Assembly: GCA_958510825.1 (NCBI GenBank)
Contig: OY294047.1
Location: 2,914,001-2,978,000, forward strand
Direction: 5' to 3'
From: Brachypterus glaber
Taxonomy: Eukaryota; Arthropoda; Insecta; Coleoptera; Kateretidae
DNA: 64,000 nucleotides
The notes under the pieces were generated by a model. It saw nothing but the letters and a program-made list of their open reading frames with translations. It was not told the DNA's origin and made no database searches. Made by a program: the position numbers and the translations under genes. Below are positions 45,140 to 56,402 of the stretch, in pieces. The first letter of the stretch is position 1. Every line of letters starts with the position of its first letter.

Positions 45140-45430
45140 TAAAACAGGCCCTCAAAATGGCTACAGCCATATCACTGATAAAAATAGCAAACAAGAATGG
45201 TGCACAATAAGAACCTTGTGGTGCTTCTTATAAAACCTCATTTAAAAAGGATAAAACATAAATAAATAAATACGGTTTACACTGCGGCGAAAATAAAGAG
45301 CTACAAAAACGTTTTAAATATTTATCATTATATCCAAAAGTAGCCAACCTTCATGAATTTTAATATCCACAGTGTCAAACGCCTTTGAGAAATCTGCCCC
45401 ATTCATTAGCGTATGAAAGAATTAATGAAT
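45140..45430 (-). mobile_element. Decayed reverse-transcriptase fragment
   Basis: On the minus strand, GADFSKAFDTVD (motif A, about 45,369-45,404) and EAPQGSYCAPFLFAIFISDM (motif B, about 45,168-45,228) are legible in separate frames. Multiple frameshifts; inactive. Confidence 0.6.
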
Positions 45431-45534
45431 AGTTAATTTAACTTTACATTAACTTGAATGGCGATTTCTCCCGTTAGATTAGACAGGGACAAAAGTTCTA
45501 CCCAAAAAGGATAGAAGACTTTTACATACACTCC

Positions 45535-45804
45535 CACTTTCATCCAACCAAACAAATTCTGTATTTGTTCTTTGTTGAACAAATACAATATTTACTTGGC
45601 CGGGCGAAAAGTGTAACTATATTATTTTTATTAAAGAAATTACTGGCGCTATCTAAATTTTAGTAGAATTATTCTACAGATTCACATTAGCTATGTTCGT
45701 TCGTGCCGCTCAGTGCTACACTTTCCGGCCAACCAAATAAATACTGTATTTGTTGTATGAAAAACAAATACAGTATTTATTTGGTTGGCTGGAAAGTGTA
45801 GCAC
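45535..45804. repeat. Pair of related hairpins
   Basis: 45,713-45,804 is a near-perfect hairpin (gtgctacactttccggccaa / ttggctggaaagtgtagcac). 45,535-45,620 is a diverged relative with the same core (aaatactgtatttgtt-like). They may be the fused ends of one TIR family, as at 38.5 kb. Confidence 0.7.
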
Positions 45805-45890
45805 AAATGAGATACAGATAGGGTAGACGTCTTTTGTTTCATAATTCTAGTTGTAAAGAGCTCCATTAAGGCTATATTTCTCTGCGTTTA

Positions 45891-46019
45891 GGGGCTGTCA
45901 ATAAGTTACGTAATTTTTCGAAATTTTTTCTAGACCCCCTCCCTCCCTGTCACAATCTTTCGCATTTTCAGTGACCCCTTCCCCCCCATAGGCGCGTTAC
46001 GTAATATATGGACATCCCC
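45891..46019. mobile_element. PIF/Harbinger-like MITE, 129 bp
   Basis: Ends ggggctgtcaataagttacg and cgtaatatatggacatcccc are inverted (about 24 bp, imperfect), flanked by TTA at 45,888-45,890 and 46,020-46,022. Confidence 0.7.
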
Positions 46020-46022
46020 TTA

Positions 46023-47020
46023 TCTAAAATTCATAGTTGGAATGCTACCGTTGCAACGCGTTGGGTACCCAAACCACTTTCCTCATCAATAACACATGTG
46101 GGTGGTGTCTAGTTTCAATTGACCTAGGTCATAATAGGATATGACGTCATTGTGTTTATTTATAAAAAGCGCAACCTTTTCTCGGCTTCTAGGAAACGTC
46201 AAAAATGTTCACATCATCTTCCTTTTTATCTATTCAATATGTTATTTTTGTCCCCTACAAATTATTGTATACCTGTTCGGGACTTTTTTGCAATTTATAG
46301 ATTTTTTGACAATATCAAAAGTATAAATAAAGATTTATTTATATAAATACTAAATCGGTCCTAATGGTTGTCCTTTCAAATATAAAAAATATAATTGTAA
46401 GGTGTCGTAAGGATTATGGTTATTTTTTAACCTGATTTTCGGATTAGCTTTCGCTATAAAAAAGAGTTCTATTTGAGGCCAGCACCTACATTTTTTAGTT
46501 TTAATTAAAAAAAAGTCTGTTGTGGCCGCCACAATACTTTCCCGTCTTTGCAACGCGTTGGGCCCTGATTTTATTTTCTTGAGAACGCTTTAACTTTAAG
46601 TTTTTCAAATTTTTCATTTTTTTAAATTCATATTCGATCATAATACTTTTGGGGCCGGGAAATTAAGATACAGCGGGTGCTTTGCCAAAGGTGAATCATT
46701 CTTTTTTGGGGTAACCATCATTTAGTTATATTTAAAACAAAGAAATTGAAAAACGGGCGACGTTAGGCACTCAAGCGACTCTTAACACATTGGTGAAAAC
46801 CCCATATAGATATATTTATTATTAAAACTTTCTAGTTTTTTTTTTATTTAAAGAGGCCCTTAAGACATGTTAATCAGTTATTCATATTTCGAGGAAAAAC
46901 AGACCTGTAGAAAACTAAAAAACCTGACTATCTAATTTTTTGACCCATAAGCATCAATGCATTACATAAAAGGTGCCGTAGTAGTAAAGAAAATAAATCC
47001 TTGTTTGTAATAGTCTAAGA
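46023..47020. other. No gene recognised
   Basis: AT-rich. The phrase gttgcaacgcgttggg recurs in part at 46,046 and 46,549. Overlapping short frames at 46,141-46,346 look non-coding. Confidence 0.4.
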
Positions 47021-48237
47021 CCCGGTGACCATTTTTATGTCATTATTTTCTCCCGGCGGTATTTTATATATGTCTTAAAGTACATTTAAATTAAGCTATT
47101 TGCAAATCGCCAGGTCCTGGATCGGGTTCCTTTGGATGCTAGAAGCTCCGAAAAGGTGGTAAAATGGGGTCCCCGAAAAAAATATTTTTAACTTAGATTC
47201 AAACAAATTACATTTATCCAATACATACAGATAATAAGACAATTACCAGCTTTATTTTAAATAGATAAACTCAATAATAACCCCCGCGTGGCTTTTACTT
47301 TATTGAGTGGATAATTATTTATTTTACCCACTCAACTGTCACTTGTCAAATTATTTTATTGTAAATGTCATTAAAATTTTTAATAATAATATGAATTTCT
47401 AAGCTATTTATTGGATAAAACCTTGTATGGCACTCATGGGTAAACCGATATTTCCTTACTTTACCCACTAGTACCATAAATAACTATTATCACATTTAGA
47501 TTAGTCTATTTTCACAGTTTTACACAATTATTCAGTAGGTCAAGGAGTAAAAAAGGCTTTAAAAAGTTTATTTCACATATGTCAACATTAAAAAGTCAAA
47601 GAATGTTCATTTAATCAAAATATAATTTCATAAATTCTCGTTTTTTTCCGTCAATTTACAAAGTACATAATTTTCATTTATGTTTGGATCCTCAACGGCT
47701 TCTTCGGACTCTATGATTCCGCGATAGAAAATTAAATCCTTGTTGGTTCGCCACTGCTGTCCTTAATGACAAACGAGTAATTTGTAATTTGATACTGAAT
47801 CGCATATTTTAACCCTATATTATACCCTTACATTGCTAGTTTAGATCCGACGTTTATAACGTTGGATAGAGCGGAAAAAAACTGATTTGAACACCATCTC
47901 TAACTCAATTTGAGAAAAATGTGGACATGCACCATTTGATTCTGTACCCCTCAAATGTCAAAGGCACTTTTTAAAGACTGTTCTTACCCCTTGGCTCCAG
48001 AATTATTGTTTATAACTATGGAAATAGCTTAATCTAAATGTAATAAATGTAATGCATATGACTCGGCAAGTTTCAAACAGATTTTTTGGTATTTCATTGC
48101 ACAGCTTTTGGAGCTTCTAGCACCCAAAGGAACCGGATCCGGAACCTGGAAATTTGAAAATAGCTTAATTTGAATGTACGTTAAAACATATATAAAATAC
48201 AGGCGGGAGAAAATAATGACATAAAAATGGTCACCCC
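47021..48237. mobile_element. TIR element, ~1.2 kb with ~128-bp termini
   Basis: 47,022-47,149 and 48,108-48,236 are inverted copies (gtgaccatttttatgtcatt / aatgacataaaaatggtcac) running inward to ggttcctttgg and agaagctc. The interior includes an inverted copy of repeat G (47,208-47,490). No transposase. Confidence 0.75.
47208..47490 (-). repeat. Dispersed repeat G (copy 2)
   Basis: Reverse complement of 6256-6600, nested in the 47-48.2 kb element. Confidence 0.7.
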
Positions 48238-49040
48238 CAACTATAACGAATAAATATTTTTTATTACACGGTTACAAATATTTTTTATTGCACGAATCAT
48301 AAAGTTGCATATTTTAAACTGGAGTAAACATAACCTTTTAGACTAATCCAGCATTTCCAGAAACTGTTTAAGAGGACAATAAAAATAAAAGCTCAATTGT
48401 TAAACTCAAACCATATTTTAGGTGCCGATCTACAGTGGGGCACTTTGCAATTGTGCAATTTTTGACAAGGGCTGTAAATAATCCAAAATTTGTGTTTGAT
48501 CCTTTAAAATTTGCATAGCCTATAGATGTTTTTATTTTATTGCACTTTTTGGCAAATAAATTGCACAATGAGGTAAGGATTTGTTTAGCCTTCTTGTCGT
48601 AAACACAAATTATATGGTCTAAAATGGCAATATAAAATAAAACAAGCCGCGAAGATTTGTGATGCTTCCTATTACATAAATATGTAATAATAACACAGTC
48701 CTGCAAGGAATATATGATGTTGGATAATTCGACTTTTCTGATGCTGTATTCCAACACGTCAGGATTTTGCGCAATTAAAAAAACAAACGTTTAAAATGAA
48801 TAAAAAATAGGTATTTATATACCAAGGGACTTTTAGTCCCGCTGCATTAGTGTTTCCTGAGCGAGCGTAGCGAACTGCACAAACTAACTTGTATAATATT
48901 TATATTAAACTTTAGCTTTTCTTGTACGCTTAATATATAATTAAAATTAATAATAAAAATATGTTTTTACTTGGATGCAAGTTGAACTTATTAATTACAA
49001 TTTTTGATTGATTTTAAAAACAAATGAATGGAAGCTTAAA
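48238..49040. other. No gene recognised
   Basis: A 129-codon minus frame (48,368-48,757) overlaps a diverged repeat B copy (48,640-48,720) and has no recognisable domain. Confidence 0.4.
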
Positions 49041-49661
49041 ATTTGTACACTAGAGCCATCTAGTTTGCAAATTTCAAACTAGGTGTTTTGTTTGATTTTA
49101 AATTCTGTATCTTTAAAGCATTATATTCTAGCAAAAAACTGCATATAACATTTTTTAAAGGGCTTAAAAAGAGCTTTTATTTAAAATATAATTTTTTGAA
49201 ATCGGGTTATAAATATGTGAGACATGCTAAAAAAACCTTTTACTGCTTTAAACGCCAATATCTCGAAAACAATGCGTTTTAGGAAAACGTTGTTTATAAC
49301 ATTTTTTGACCAATTTAAAATTATCTTTTATATAAGTGCTAAATTAACCAAATACATTAATAATTGCCTTAATTATAAACAAAAAACGCTAAAAATAGAA
49401 GTTTTACCCCCAAAATCTAATCAGCTCTTCGGAATACGATAAGAAACAATATGCAAAAAACCGCAAGTCGATATATCATGTAGAAATGGAGTTAGAGAGT
49501 TTACACCCAGACAGACGGACAGACAGACAGACAGTCGCAATTTTTTTTTTACTGATTTCGACTCAGAATGGTCGAGAAATGTGAAAAAAAACGTGGTCAA
49601 AGATTTTGACTTTTCGGCGAAGATTTCAATACATCTCTTAGTAGCACTAAGTGCCGATGTA
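49041..49661 (+). repeat. Family A repeat, 5'-shortened plus copy
   Basis: Begins internally at tgtacactagagccatctag and ends at gtgccgatgta. Retains the (CAGA)n microsatellite at 49,508-49,535. Confidence 0.75.
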
Positions 49662-50169
49662 AACATTTTGAAACTGTATTAGAATAGCAGCTCAAAATTT
49701 GTCGCTGAAGACATCAGTTTGAAGTGGAGGCATTCAAAGACAGGCCGACAAATCGGAAATGATCTCTATAAATTAAAATGAAGAGCTGAAGTCAAGTGTA
49801 TAAACGGACCATATTGCAAACATATTGACGACATTTGTCGATATATGAGTCGAGTTTAGTTAATAATTGGGGGTAGTTTTACGCTTGTTTATCATACACA
49901 ATGAAAAAATACATAAACCCTTTCCACCCCTTCGATTAAGTCTGGTGGTATTTGACCGGTTCACCCTTTATAATAATAATTGCGGTAAAAAGGTTAAGTA
50001 CCATGGTTAAATAGATATAGGCAATGTTAGCTACCATACAGAGTTAAGGGATGTTATAGAGGAAATGATTAACATTTTAATTGCCTTAGAATTAGAAAAA
50101 AAAACTAATTCGTAGACTTTAAGGTTTAAAAACTGAATAAAATTTCTGCATACGGCTAATTTTGATACC

Positions 50170-50900
50170 GCTGATTTCGAATAAAATATCGAAAACACTG
50201 CCTAGTAAACGAGCTTTCCCATTTTTCACCTCCGCCCGTAAAATGAATTTTTTATTATCAGATTCACTTTCAGCAACCATAAAAACCTTAATATACCAAT
50301 TTTCACGAAAACTACCCTCTGCCCCTTTAGGGGTAAAGTTATAATTTTTTTATAATCAGGTTCACTTTCAACAACCTCAAAAACCCCAATATAACAATTT
50401 TTACGAAAACTACCCCCCAATTCTCAGGGGGTGGATTTAGATTTTTATTATCAGATTTACTTTCAGCAACCTTAACAAGCCCAATACACCAGTTTTCACG
50501 AAAACTACCCCCACCTTTCAGGAGGTGAAATTAAAAAAAAAGTATTATCAGATTCATATTCGTCGACCCCAAAAACCCCTATATACCAATTTTGAAGAAA
50601 ATAATATTGAAAAATATTTACCTCCGCCCCCTCGGGGGTGGAAAAAACAATCCCGAGCGAGAACTTTTGGTAACATACCTGTATACCGAATTTCAAGTCT
50701 CTAGCTTAAAGCTTTCTTAAGTTATCGTGCCCACAAGATTTCCCGGACAGACCGACCGATCGATCTACCGAGCGCCAATTTTTTTTTTGCTCGAAATTGA
50801 TTTATATCGACATAAAACGTCATAAAACGCAAAAATACACATAAAAAAAATTTGAAAATTTTTGCACGAATACAAGGCTTTCCGAAATTTTGAAAATTTT
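50170..50900 (-). repeat. Repeat F with ~100-bp internal units (copy 2)
   Basis: Reverse-complement relative of 35,930-36,670, with four internal units and the same edge sequence (cccggacagaccgaccgatc near 50,742). Confidence 0.75.
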
Positions 50901-51086
50901 CAAAATGGGAAAGCAAAATACGTATTTAAAAAACTTTATTATTTTTCTCCGTGATTAGCAAAAATCCACTTTTTTTCAAAGAAAAATCACCATTATCGGT
51001 CGATTTTAATAACGGGTGTTTCCACCCGTAAATAATAATTATTATAATTGTAGGTAAATACCATATAGGTTGCCAAACTTTGAATG

Positions 51087-51920
51087 TAATTTTCTGGTTT
51101 GTAAAAAAAAAACTCGGATTTTTTGGCAGGTTTTAATGCGTCACTTTATTATATGGCTAACGTTTCTCCCCTCTTTGGGGGCTTTATCAAAGCTGAAAGA
51201 TAACAACTATTGTTAATAACAATAATAATGATAATATATAACAAAAATATTTTTTGCCTGTATTGAATCCCATTTTCAGGTAAAATATGCAAATTTTCTT
51301 ACCTAAAAATTATGTGAGCGTAGTTATATATATTATAAACTTGAACATTATGGAAAAGGAACCTTTTACAACATAAAAATAAATAAATATTACATTACAA
51401 TATAAAAATTGGTTTTGACACCATGTCGAAAAATTTTGTAGGTTAAAAGCGTCGTTCGCAGTAAAAAACATGTAACATTTTTGTGGGTCGAACCACAGAG
51501 AATTGACTAATGCTGGGTTCGACCCAAAAAATGTAACATGTTTTTTACTGCGAACGACGCTTTTAACCTACAAAATTTTTCGACATGGTGTCAAAACCAA
51601 TTTTTATATTGTAATGTAATATTTATTTATTTTTATGTTGTAAAAGGTTCCTTTTCCATAATGTTCAAGTTTATAATATATATAACTACGCTCACATAAT
51701 TTTTAGGTAAGAAAATTTACATATTTTACCTGAAAATGGGATTCAATACAGGCAAAAAATATTTTTGTTATATATTATCATTATTATTGTTATTAACAAT
51801 AGTTGTTATCTTTCAGCTTTGATAAAGCCCCCAAAGAGGGGAGAAACGTTAGCCATATAATAAAGTGACGCATTAAAACCTGCCAAAAAATCCGAGTTTT
51901 TTTTACAAACCAGAAAATTA
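51087..51920. repeat. 834-bp near-perfect palindrome
   Basis: Arms 51,087-51,494 and 51,515-51,920 (about 407 bp each) are almost exact reverse complements around a 20-bp loop. The few mismatches seen (for example tgcaaat versus tacatat) suggest recent formation or conversion between arms. Each arm contains a hairpin-plus-gaaacg motif (51,820-51,855 on plus). No coding frame. Confidence 0.93.
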
Positions 51921-52524
51921 AATTATTATAATTGATAAATTCCCAGGAAATTCAAATAGGAAGACCAGAAGATTGACATTTGGGAAAATATTTTGGAAAG
52001 CATCTTGATTCAGTCTTGTTTATCAAACCCCAATTAAATTTTGTAAAAACGAGGAAAAGAATCGACGGTTTTTCTGTTCAAAAAAGCCTTTTTATGTAGA
52101 AAATCTAACACAATAGAGCCACCCCGACACAATGTGACCCGGTAACGTCCCCAGAAAGTGAATTTCGAACGAGAATTTGTGACGATGCTTCGTATTCCAT
52201 ACTAATATCTGTGTTATTTTTAGAAAATGACGCCCCGATGTTATTTTCTAATGTTTTTTCGTTATTTTTTGTACATCCTTACATCGATCACTTTTTCCCG
52301 AAATCTCTACTCTACTCTATATGTCTGCTCCCACATATCTCTACTGTCACACAACTTTAACTTTTTTTATTTTTTAATACATTGAAAACAAGCGCGGAGT
52401 TGAGTTTCGTGAAACCGTCAAAATGTCTGCGGCGTGATTTATAATTCGTTTAACGGCGTTGAGTCCCAGTCTGACTATTTTATGTTAAAATGTGTTTTTA
52501 AGAAAATATTAATTACATATTATC

Positions 52525-52643
52525 TTACACCAAGTCTTGGTTTAAGATAATATAATCTTGAATGAAGAGAATTATAATCTTGATTTAAGATTATGATTCT
52601 CTTGATTCAAGATCATATTATCTTAAACCAAGGCTTGGTGTAA
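52525..52643. repeat. Hairpin with ~48-bp arms
   Basis: ttacaccaagtcttggttta and taaaccaaggcttggtgtaa pair, followed by agataatataatcttgaat-type pairing. Related agataatctt motifs recur at 53,140-53,350. Confidence 0.8.
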
Positions 52644-52883
52644 TATAAAAACCCCACAGTCAGGTTCCAGGGTTAATAGAATGGTAAATATTTTGAAAAA
52701 ATTTCCCACACATGTATAATATTATTTCGCACACCTATGAAATATGATACTTTCTTACTCTGTTAATCGTGTAAAATTTGGTTTCATAGGTGGTCGTAGA
52801 AAAAAGTTGTTTTTAAAGAAAAACTTGTTGCAACGCCATTGCAAAATGTCGCTTATAGGTATAAATTATTTAAAGCTACTTAC

Positions 52884-52944
52884 CCGTGAATTTTTTAAGT
52901 AAATTTGAAAATCCCCATCGTTTGAGGGTAACAGATTCGTCCAT
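52884..52944 (-). CDS. Possible isolated first coding exon (unidentified)
   Basis: Minus strand: an ATG followed by MDESVTLKRWGFSNLLKKFT and a consensus donor gtaagtag in phase 1. The amino end resembles short SAM-like domains at the start of some insect proteins (a tryptophan-glycine-hydrophobic helix), but 20 residues cannot prove this. No matching second exon was found downstream; it could be a pseudogene or transposon remnant. Confidence 0.3.
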
Positions 52945-53819
52945 TTTAAAGTAGATAAAAACAATACACCTTTAAAGACAACTAACGGCAAAAAAAAACA
53001 AACCTAACTTCTCTCCCGCGCATATCTTGAACTACTGCGAAAATTGTCTGCCAGCCAACAATAACAACGGGCGAGTCTACCGTATATCTACGTGGGGTGA
53101 GGCCGGAAAACCCTTTACCGTAAGACAACAGGAGCTTTGAGTCAAGATAATAACTCTTGATTCTCTGTTACTATTTTAAATGTCATGCATTTAAGGAAAA
53201 AATCCTTGACAATACCAAGAGAATAATTAAAGGAAACCAAAGTCACAGATAATCTTAAACGGAGGATACATGATCTTAAAAGAAGATTATTACCTCGATT
53301 AAAGATAATATAAATCCAAGATAATTTATTATCTTCTGCCAAGATAACCCTTTTTTTCTGTGGACAATGTTGCTCGAAATTTTGGAACCTAAATACTCTT
53401 CTAGCTGTACGACTTCAAAGAGAACAACAAGGGGTATTTTTATCCGCAGTGGCCGGGCTGATTTGAATGCAATTTGTATAATGTTATATATTTTAGAAAT
53501 TTAAGGGTTTCTTTTTATTATTCAGAATTCTATATTTTTCTCGATGCAGCTGTCGATTGTTATTTTGATTTTGTATTTGCATTTTATTCATTAATATAAA
53601 AACGTCAATAAAAATTTACCTATTCTACTGGTCAACTACGTTTGGGGTTTAATGTTGTTTAAAACCCCTTATTTTTAACGAGAATTTAAAAATGTTTTAT
53701 TATATTTGACAAATAGTTTTATATTGGTGTATGGTTTAGTTACTGTTACAGTACCTGCTGCAGTTGCAGTACAGTACTGAAAGTGGGGGCGACAGTCTAA
53801 AACAATATACAAAATTGTC

Positions 53820-54305
53820 TGTGCTGGGGTTGAGACCTACCTATTCTTATGTATTTTGGGATGTTGAACACGAATCTGTCATAAAAAAGGCACTTCATTG
53901 GCTCAGTATTTTGCTACACTGAAATTGCAGATAATAATTTGAGATCTTTACCATTTTAGACAGTTTTTTCATTGTAGCAGAAAAATGAGCCAATGAGTTG
54001 CCTTTTTAATGACAGATTCGTGTTCAGTATCCCAAAATACATAAAATTTGTCTGTGCTGGGGTTGAGACCCACCTATTCTTATGCATTTTGGCATGCTGA
54101 ACACGTATCTGTCACAAAAAGGGCACTTCAGTGGCTCATTTTCTTGCTACACTGAAATTGCATACTAATAATATAAGATTTTCACCATTTTATACAGTTT
54201 TTTCAGTGTAGCAAAAAAATGAGCCCATGAGTTGCCTTTTTATGGCAAATTCATGTTCAGCATACCAAAATATATAAAAATAGGTGGGTCTTAACCAGCA
54301 GGGAA
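53820..54305. repeat. Tandem pair of palindromic ~240-bp units
   Basis: Each unit starts gtgctggggttgagacc and folds on itself (tgctacactgaaa / tttcagtgtagca; gaatctgtca / gacagattcg). The two units are diverged copies, indicating duplication of a foldback element. Confidence 0.65.
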
Positions 54306-54309
54306 AGCT

Positions 54310-55170
54310 TTTTTGTGGGTCTGTGTTATTCATTTCATAAGATTAAATGATGTATAACTTTTAAGGTTATATTCTTGCACAAAGTTTTGAAAGTCTTTTA
54401 AAAATCTCGAAGATCTCGGTAACTTTTGACGAGATTTTTCAGTATCTGATGAAAAAGATTAAAAAGCTTTCTTTTTTTTTTGAATATCCAGGTAGTCATA
54501 GAAAAATCTCGTAATACCGCAGAGCAAATATTTCCCAACTAAAAATTTAAAAATTGAGAAATTTTCCAAATCAGAAAAACAGCTTTACCCCTGACCCTGA
54601 AATTTTGCTGACTGAAAAATTCCCAACTGAAAAAAAAAAATTACTACCCCCGACCGTAAAATTTTAAAGACTTAAAAAAGGTCCTCACCTCTGAAAAATT
54701 CCCAACCTTTCCAAATTTTCCCAAGTAAACAATTTACTGACCAGTTTCCCTTTACCCCTCAATTTTTCCAACATACATTTTACAAAATCTGCCACTCAAT
54801 TTTACCAACTGGACTGGAGCACCCCCTGTGGTGGTGCTCAGAGCTTATTTCCTCAGGGGGTATGCAAAATCATGCCAGGGGGTGCTAAGCACCCCTAGCA
54901 CCCCCCCCCCCAGTTACGGACCTGCTTAAGATATTCCTGGAAATATTAATTAATATTTTTTATCAAACAAATAAAAGAAATTTGAGTCCTTTGATATATT
55001 CTAAAATACATGTACTTATTTTTTTGAGTTTAATTACTTTTTATCGAAAATTAGTATCTCATTTATTACGTAAATTACGAAAAAGTCCATTAATAAAGCA
55101 TCAAGAATATCGTAAACGTAAAGAGAAAATGTTTACTCTCGTCATAGGCGATTTTTTATGTTGGGTAACC
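54310..55170. other. Low-complexity region, no gene
   Basis: Contains an inverted copy of the G/T-rich family (54,540-54,920) and a C-run at 54,901-54,911, ending in (AAAT)n around 55,170-55,195. Confidence 0.45.
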
Positions 55171-55179
55171 ATAAATAAT

Positions 55180-56215
55180 AAATAAATAAATAAATACCAA
55201 GTTTATTTCGAGAAAACGTCTTTAGATACAGGGTAAATAAATACATTTAATGAAATTTTGTCATAAAAACATAAATAATTTAAAATTAAAACCTAGAGGT
55301 AGGTACATCTGACAAACATTTAAGTAAATTAAATAAATTAACACAAAATAAGGAATATATAGAGTCAGCATGTCAATGAGTTGAACACGCTGTATAAAAC
55401 TCCTCCAGTGAATACGGTTCTATATTACAAATATATTGAAATAACTGGTTTTTGAAGCCAATCTTATTCTTATTTTGTTTTAAACTTGTAGGCAATTTGT
55501 TATGAAATTGCACACATGTGTAGTATGTTCCTTTTTCAAATGTAGATAGTCTGTGTTTAGGTACATTGTAATCTATTATTCGATCTGAGTTTGGTTCTAG
55601 ATCTTTAAATAGATGTTTGTTTTTTAATAAAAAGAAAATGGCTTCATATATATACAAACCTATAACCGTTAGGATGTTATTTGATTTAAAAATATTTCTG
55701 CACGAAGCTCTATAAGGTAGTCCTAGAATTGTTCGTAAGACTCTTTTCTGACATTTTAAAACAGATTCAATCTCTTTAGATTTCCCCCAAAATATAATGC
55801 CGTATCTTAGTAGACTTTGAAAGTTTGAAAAATAGACCACCTTAAGAGTGTTGAAATCTAAATATCTCCTTAACACAAGCAACGAATAATTTACTGCATT
55901 AAGTTTAGTTCGTAAATGACCTATATGTGAGCTCCAGTTTAAATTCTCATCTATATAGATGCCTAAAAATTTAACATTTTGCTCAAGTTCTTTAGAATCA
56001 TTTTCAATTTTTATACATTTTTGTTGTTGATTCGTTAATTTAAACTTTATAAAATTTGTTTTACTTTCATTAAGTATTAGTTTATTTTTTATTAACCAGT
56101 TTTTTATGGATAAAAATAATGTTTCTGCCTCTAATACAAGAGAATCTTCCGAGCCTGATTTTACCAAAAAATTTGAGTCGTCAGCAAAACTTACTAACGT
56201 CTGATCTTGTAACTA
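55180..56215 (-). mobile_element. 5'-truncated non-LTR retrotransposon with long open frame
   Basis: Minus strand: the frame 55,373-56,167 (264 codons) extends upstream through QTLVSFADDSNFLVKS, so the FADD catalytic box is just included. Then VKFLGIYIDENLNWSSHIGH, RYGIIFWGKS and FHNKLPTSLKQ follow, the C-terminal half of a Jockey/CR1-like reverse transcriptase. Ends with (TTTA)n. The intact frame suggests recent insertion. It sits immediately downstream of the USP-like coding sequence. Confidence 0.85.
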
Positions 56216-56402
56216 AATATTCAGTTAGAAATGGATAGGAAGTTATGATCTTATACAAATGTACTTTAATTTTTGTTAAAAAAAAAGCAAACTTTGTAGT
56301 TTTATTATTCTTTCAATAAGTAACATATAATATAAAATATAAACATATAACATTTAAAAATAAAATAAAATAAAAGCAAATACAAAATAAAACCGTGGCT
56401 CT
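56216..56402 (-). other. 3' untranslated region of the USP-like sequence
   Basis: AT-rich. Carries AATAATAAAAC on the minus strand near 56,300. Ends where the truncated retrotransposon begins at about 56,215. Confidence 0.45.

Noticed and set aside
48368..48757. 129-codon minus-strand frame
   Set aside because: No recognised domain, overlaps a diverged repeat B copy, and no splice or promoter support.
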